From: an uncultured Geobacteraceae bacterium
GTDB taxonomy: Bacteria; Desulfobacterota; Desulfuromonadia; Geobacterales; Pseudopelobacteraceae
Assembly (NCBI GenBank): GCA_903862245.1
Contig: CAIOXL010000042.1
Span: forward strand, 1 to 64,000
Reading direction: 5' to 3'
DNA: 64,000 nt
The position numbers and the translations under genes were made by a program. Positions 63,137 to 64,000 of this stretch are shown piece after piece. Every line of letters begins with the position of its first letter. Within the stretch, counting starts at the first letter, position 1. A model generated the notes under the pieces. That model did no database searches. It was not told where the DNA came from and saw nothing but the letters and a program-made list of their open reading frames with translations.

Positions 63137-63901
63137 ATGAAAACCGCATCAACAACAAAGAGTTCACAACTTTTCACGAAAATTTCCGCACTTGTCGCAC
63201 TGCTGCTGACCGGTACGACACTGTACGCCGCCGACCCTGCACAAATGACTGAAGCACAGAAGACCCTGTATGCCATCGGACTTTCTGTTGAACAATCCCT
63301 GGCCGTTTTCGAGCTGACCCCGGAGGAGTTCCATTACGTCAGAATGGGATTGACTGACGCCCATGGCGGTAAAAAAACTGATTTGAACCTGACCACCTAC
63401 ACCAGTAAAATTCAGGAGTTGGCCAAAGCCCGCCGTAAAGCGTCGGGAGACCGGCAGTTAGGTGCCGGCAAGGAATTTCTGGAAAAGGCGGCTAAGGAAA
63501 AAGGAGCCGTCAAAACAGAGTCCGGCATGGTCTACCTGTCGTTGACCGAGGGAAAGGGCGATTCCCCCAAGGCAACTGATGTTGTAAAAGTCAATTATCG
63601 CGGGACCCTGATCAACGGGAGAGAATTTGACAGCTCCTACAAGCGCAACAAACCGATTGAATTCAAGCTGGATAATGTAATCAAGTGCTGGACCGAAGGG
63701 GTGCAGAAGATGAAGCCGGGCGGCAAGGCAAAACTCGTCTGTCCGTCGGCACTGGCGTACGGCGAAAATGGTGCCGGCGAAATGATTCTGCCGGGTGCCA
63801 CCCTGGCATTTGAAGTTGAACTGCTGGAGTTCAAAGCGGCTCCGGCCGCCAAACCGGAAACGGGCGCACCCGCAAAACCGGCAGTCCCGGTAACAAAGTA
63901 A
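63137..63901 (+). CDS. FKBP-type peptidyl-prolyl cis-trans isomerase (Mip-like, exported)
   Basis: Signal peptide, N-terminal FKBP_N domain, VKVNYRGTLINGREFDSSYKRNKPIEFKLDNVIKCWTEGVQKMKPGGKAKL. Confidence 0.94.
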   Translation: MKTASTTKSSQLFTKISALVALLLTGTTLYAADPAQMTEAQKTLYAIGLSVEQSLAVFELTPEEFHYVRMGLTDAHGGKKTDLNLTTYTSKIQELAKARRKASGDRQLGAGKEFLEKAAKEKGAVKTESGMVYLSLTEGKGDSPKATDVVKVNYRGTLINGREFDSSYKRNKPIEFKLDNVIKCWTEGVQKMKPGGKAKLVCPSALAYGENGAGEMILPGATLAFEVELLEFKAAPAAKPETGAPAKPAVPVTK

Positions 63902-63927
63902 CCTGATCCACACATCGGAGTCCTACC

Positions 63928-64000
63928 GTGAAATGCACCTTTTTCATACGAATTGCAGCGTTCCTGACGGTCGCATTCATCGTAGCCGCCCTGCCCGTCG
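63928..64000 (+). CDS. Start of a truncated exported protein (runs off the window)
   Basis: GTG start after SD ggag; VKCTFFIRIAAFLTVAFIVAALPV signal-like N-terminus. Confidence 0.5.
   Translation, partial: MKCTFFIRIAAFLTVAFIVAALPV

Overview
The window is a GC-rich bacterial chromosomal segment. Gene content and order look like a Geobacter/Desulfuromonadales-type deltaproteobacterium (inference; no search was run). It is almost entirely core genome. The main blocks are: an ABC-2 exporter plus UbiD; scpA/scpB/trpS/dut; the rimP-nusA-ylxR-infB-rbfA-nrnA-truB-rpsO-pnp operon; sucA; a tsaC-rsmA-tsaD cluster; phoH; class II (B12-dependent) nrdJ; a tRNA-Asp; bioA; glyA-rpiB; the fabF-acpP-fabG-fabD-fabH-plsX-rpmF-yceD cluster; malQ; a second ppx/gppA; an IHF/HU gene; queE-queD; O-acetylhomoserine sulfhydrylase; a SulP transporter; bioD-bioB; and, at the right end, a kinase / sigma54-type regulator / stand-alone receiver module followed by an FKBP isomerase. 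I saw no CRISPR array, prophage or intact IS element. The most interesting signals are: (1) a response regulator at 61094-62419 with an intact receiver and HTH but an altered AAA+ core (GAFTGA to GAFTSA, Walker B LFLDE to LFLDK, sensor I ATN to ATH), linked to a shared 13-mer plus TCTCA/TGAGA motif in both flanking intergenic regions; (2) a candidate sRNA at about 49248-49398; (3) a terminator-like hairpin in the leader of the nusA/infB operon; (4) a perfect 9-bp BirA-like operator before bioB; (5) an NrdR-like box before nrdJ; and (6) REP-like and other dispersed-type intergenic palindromes.
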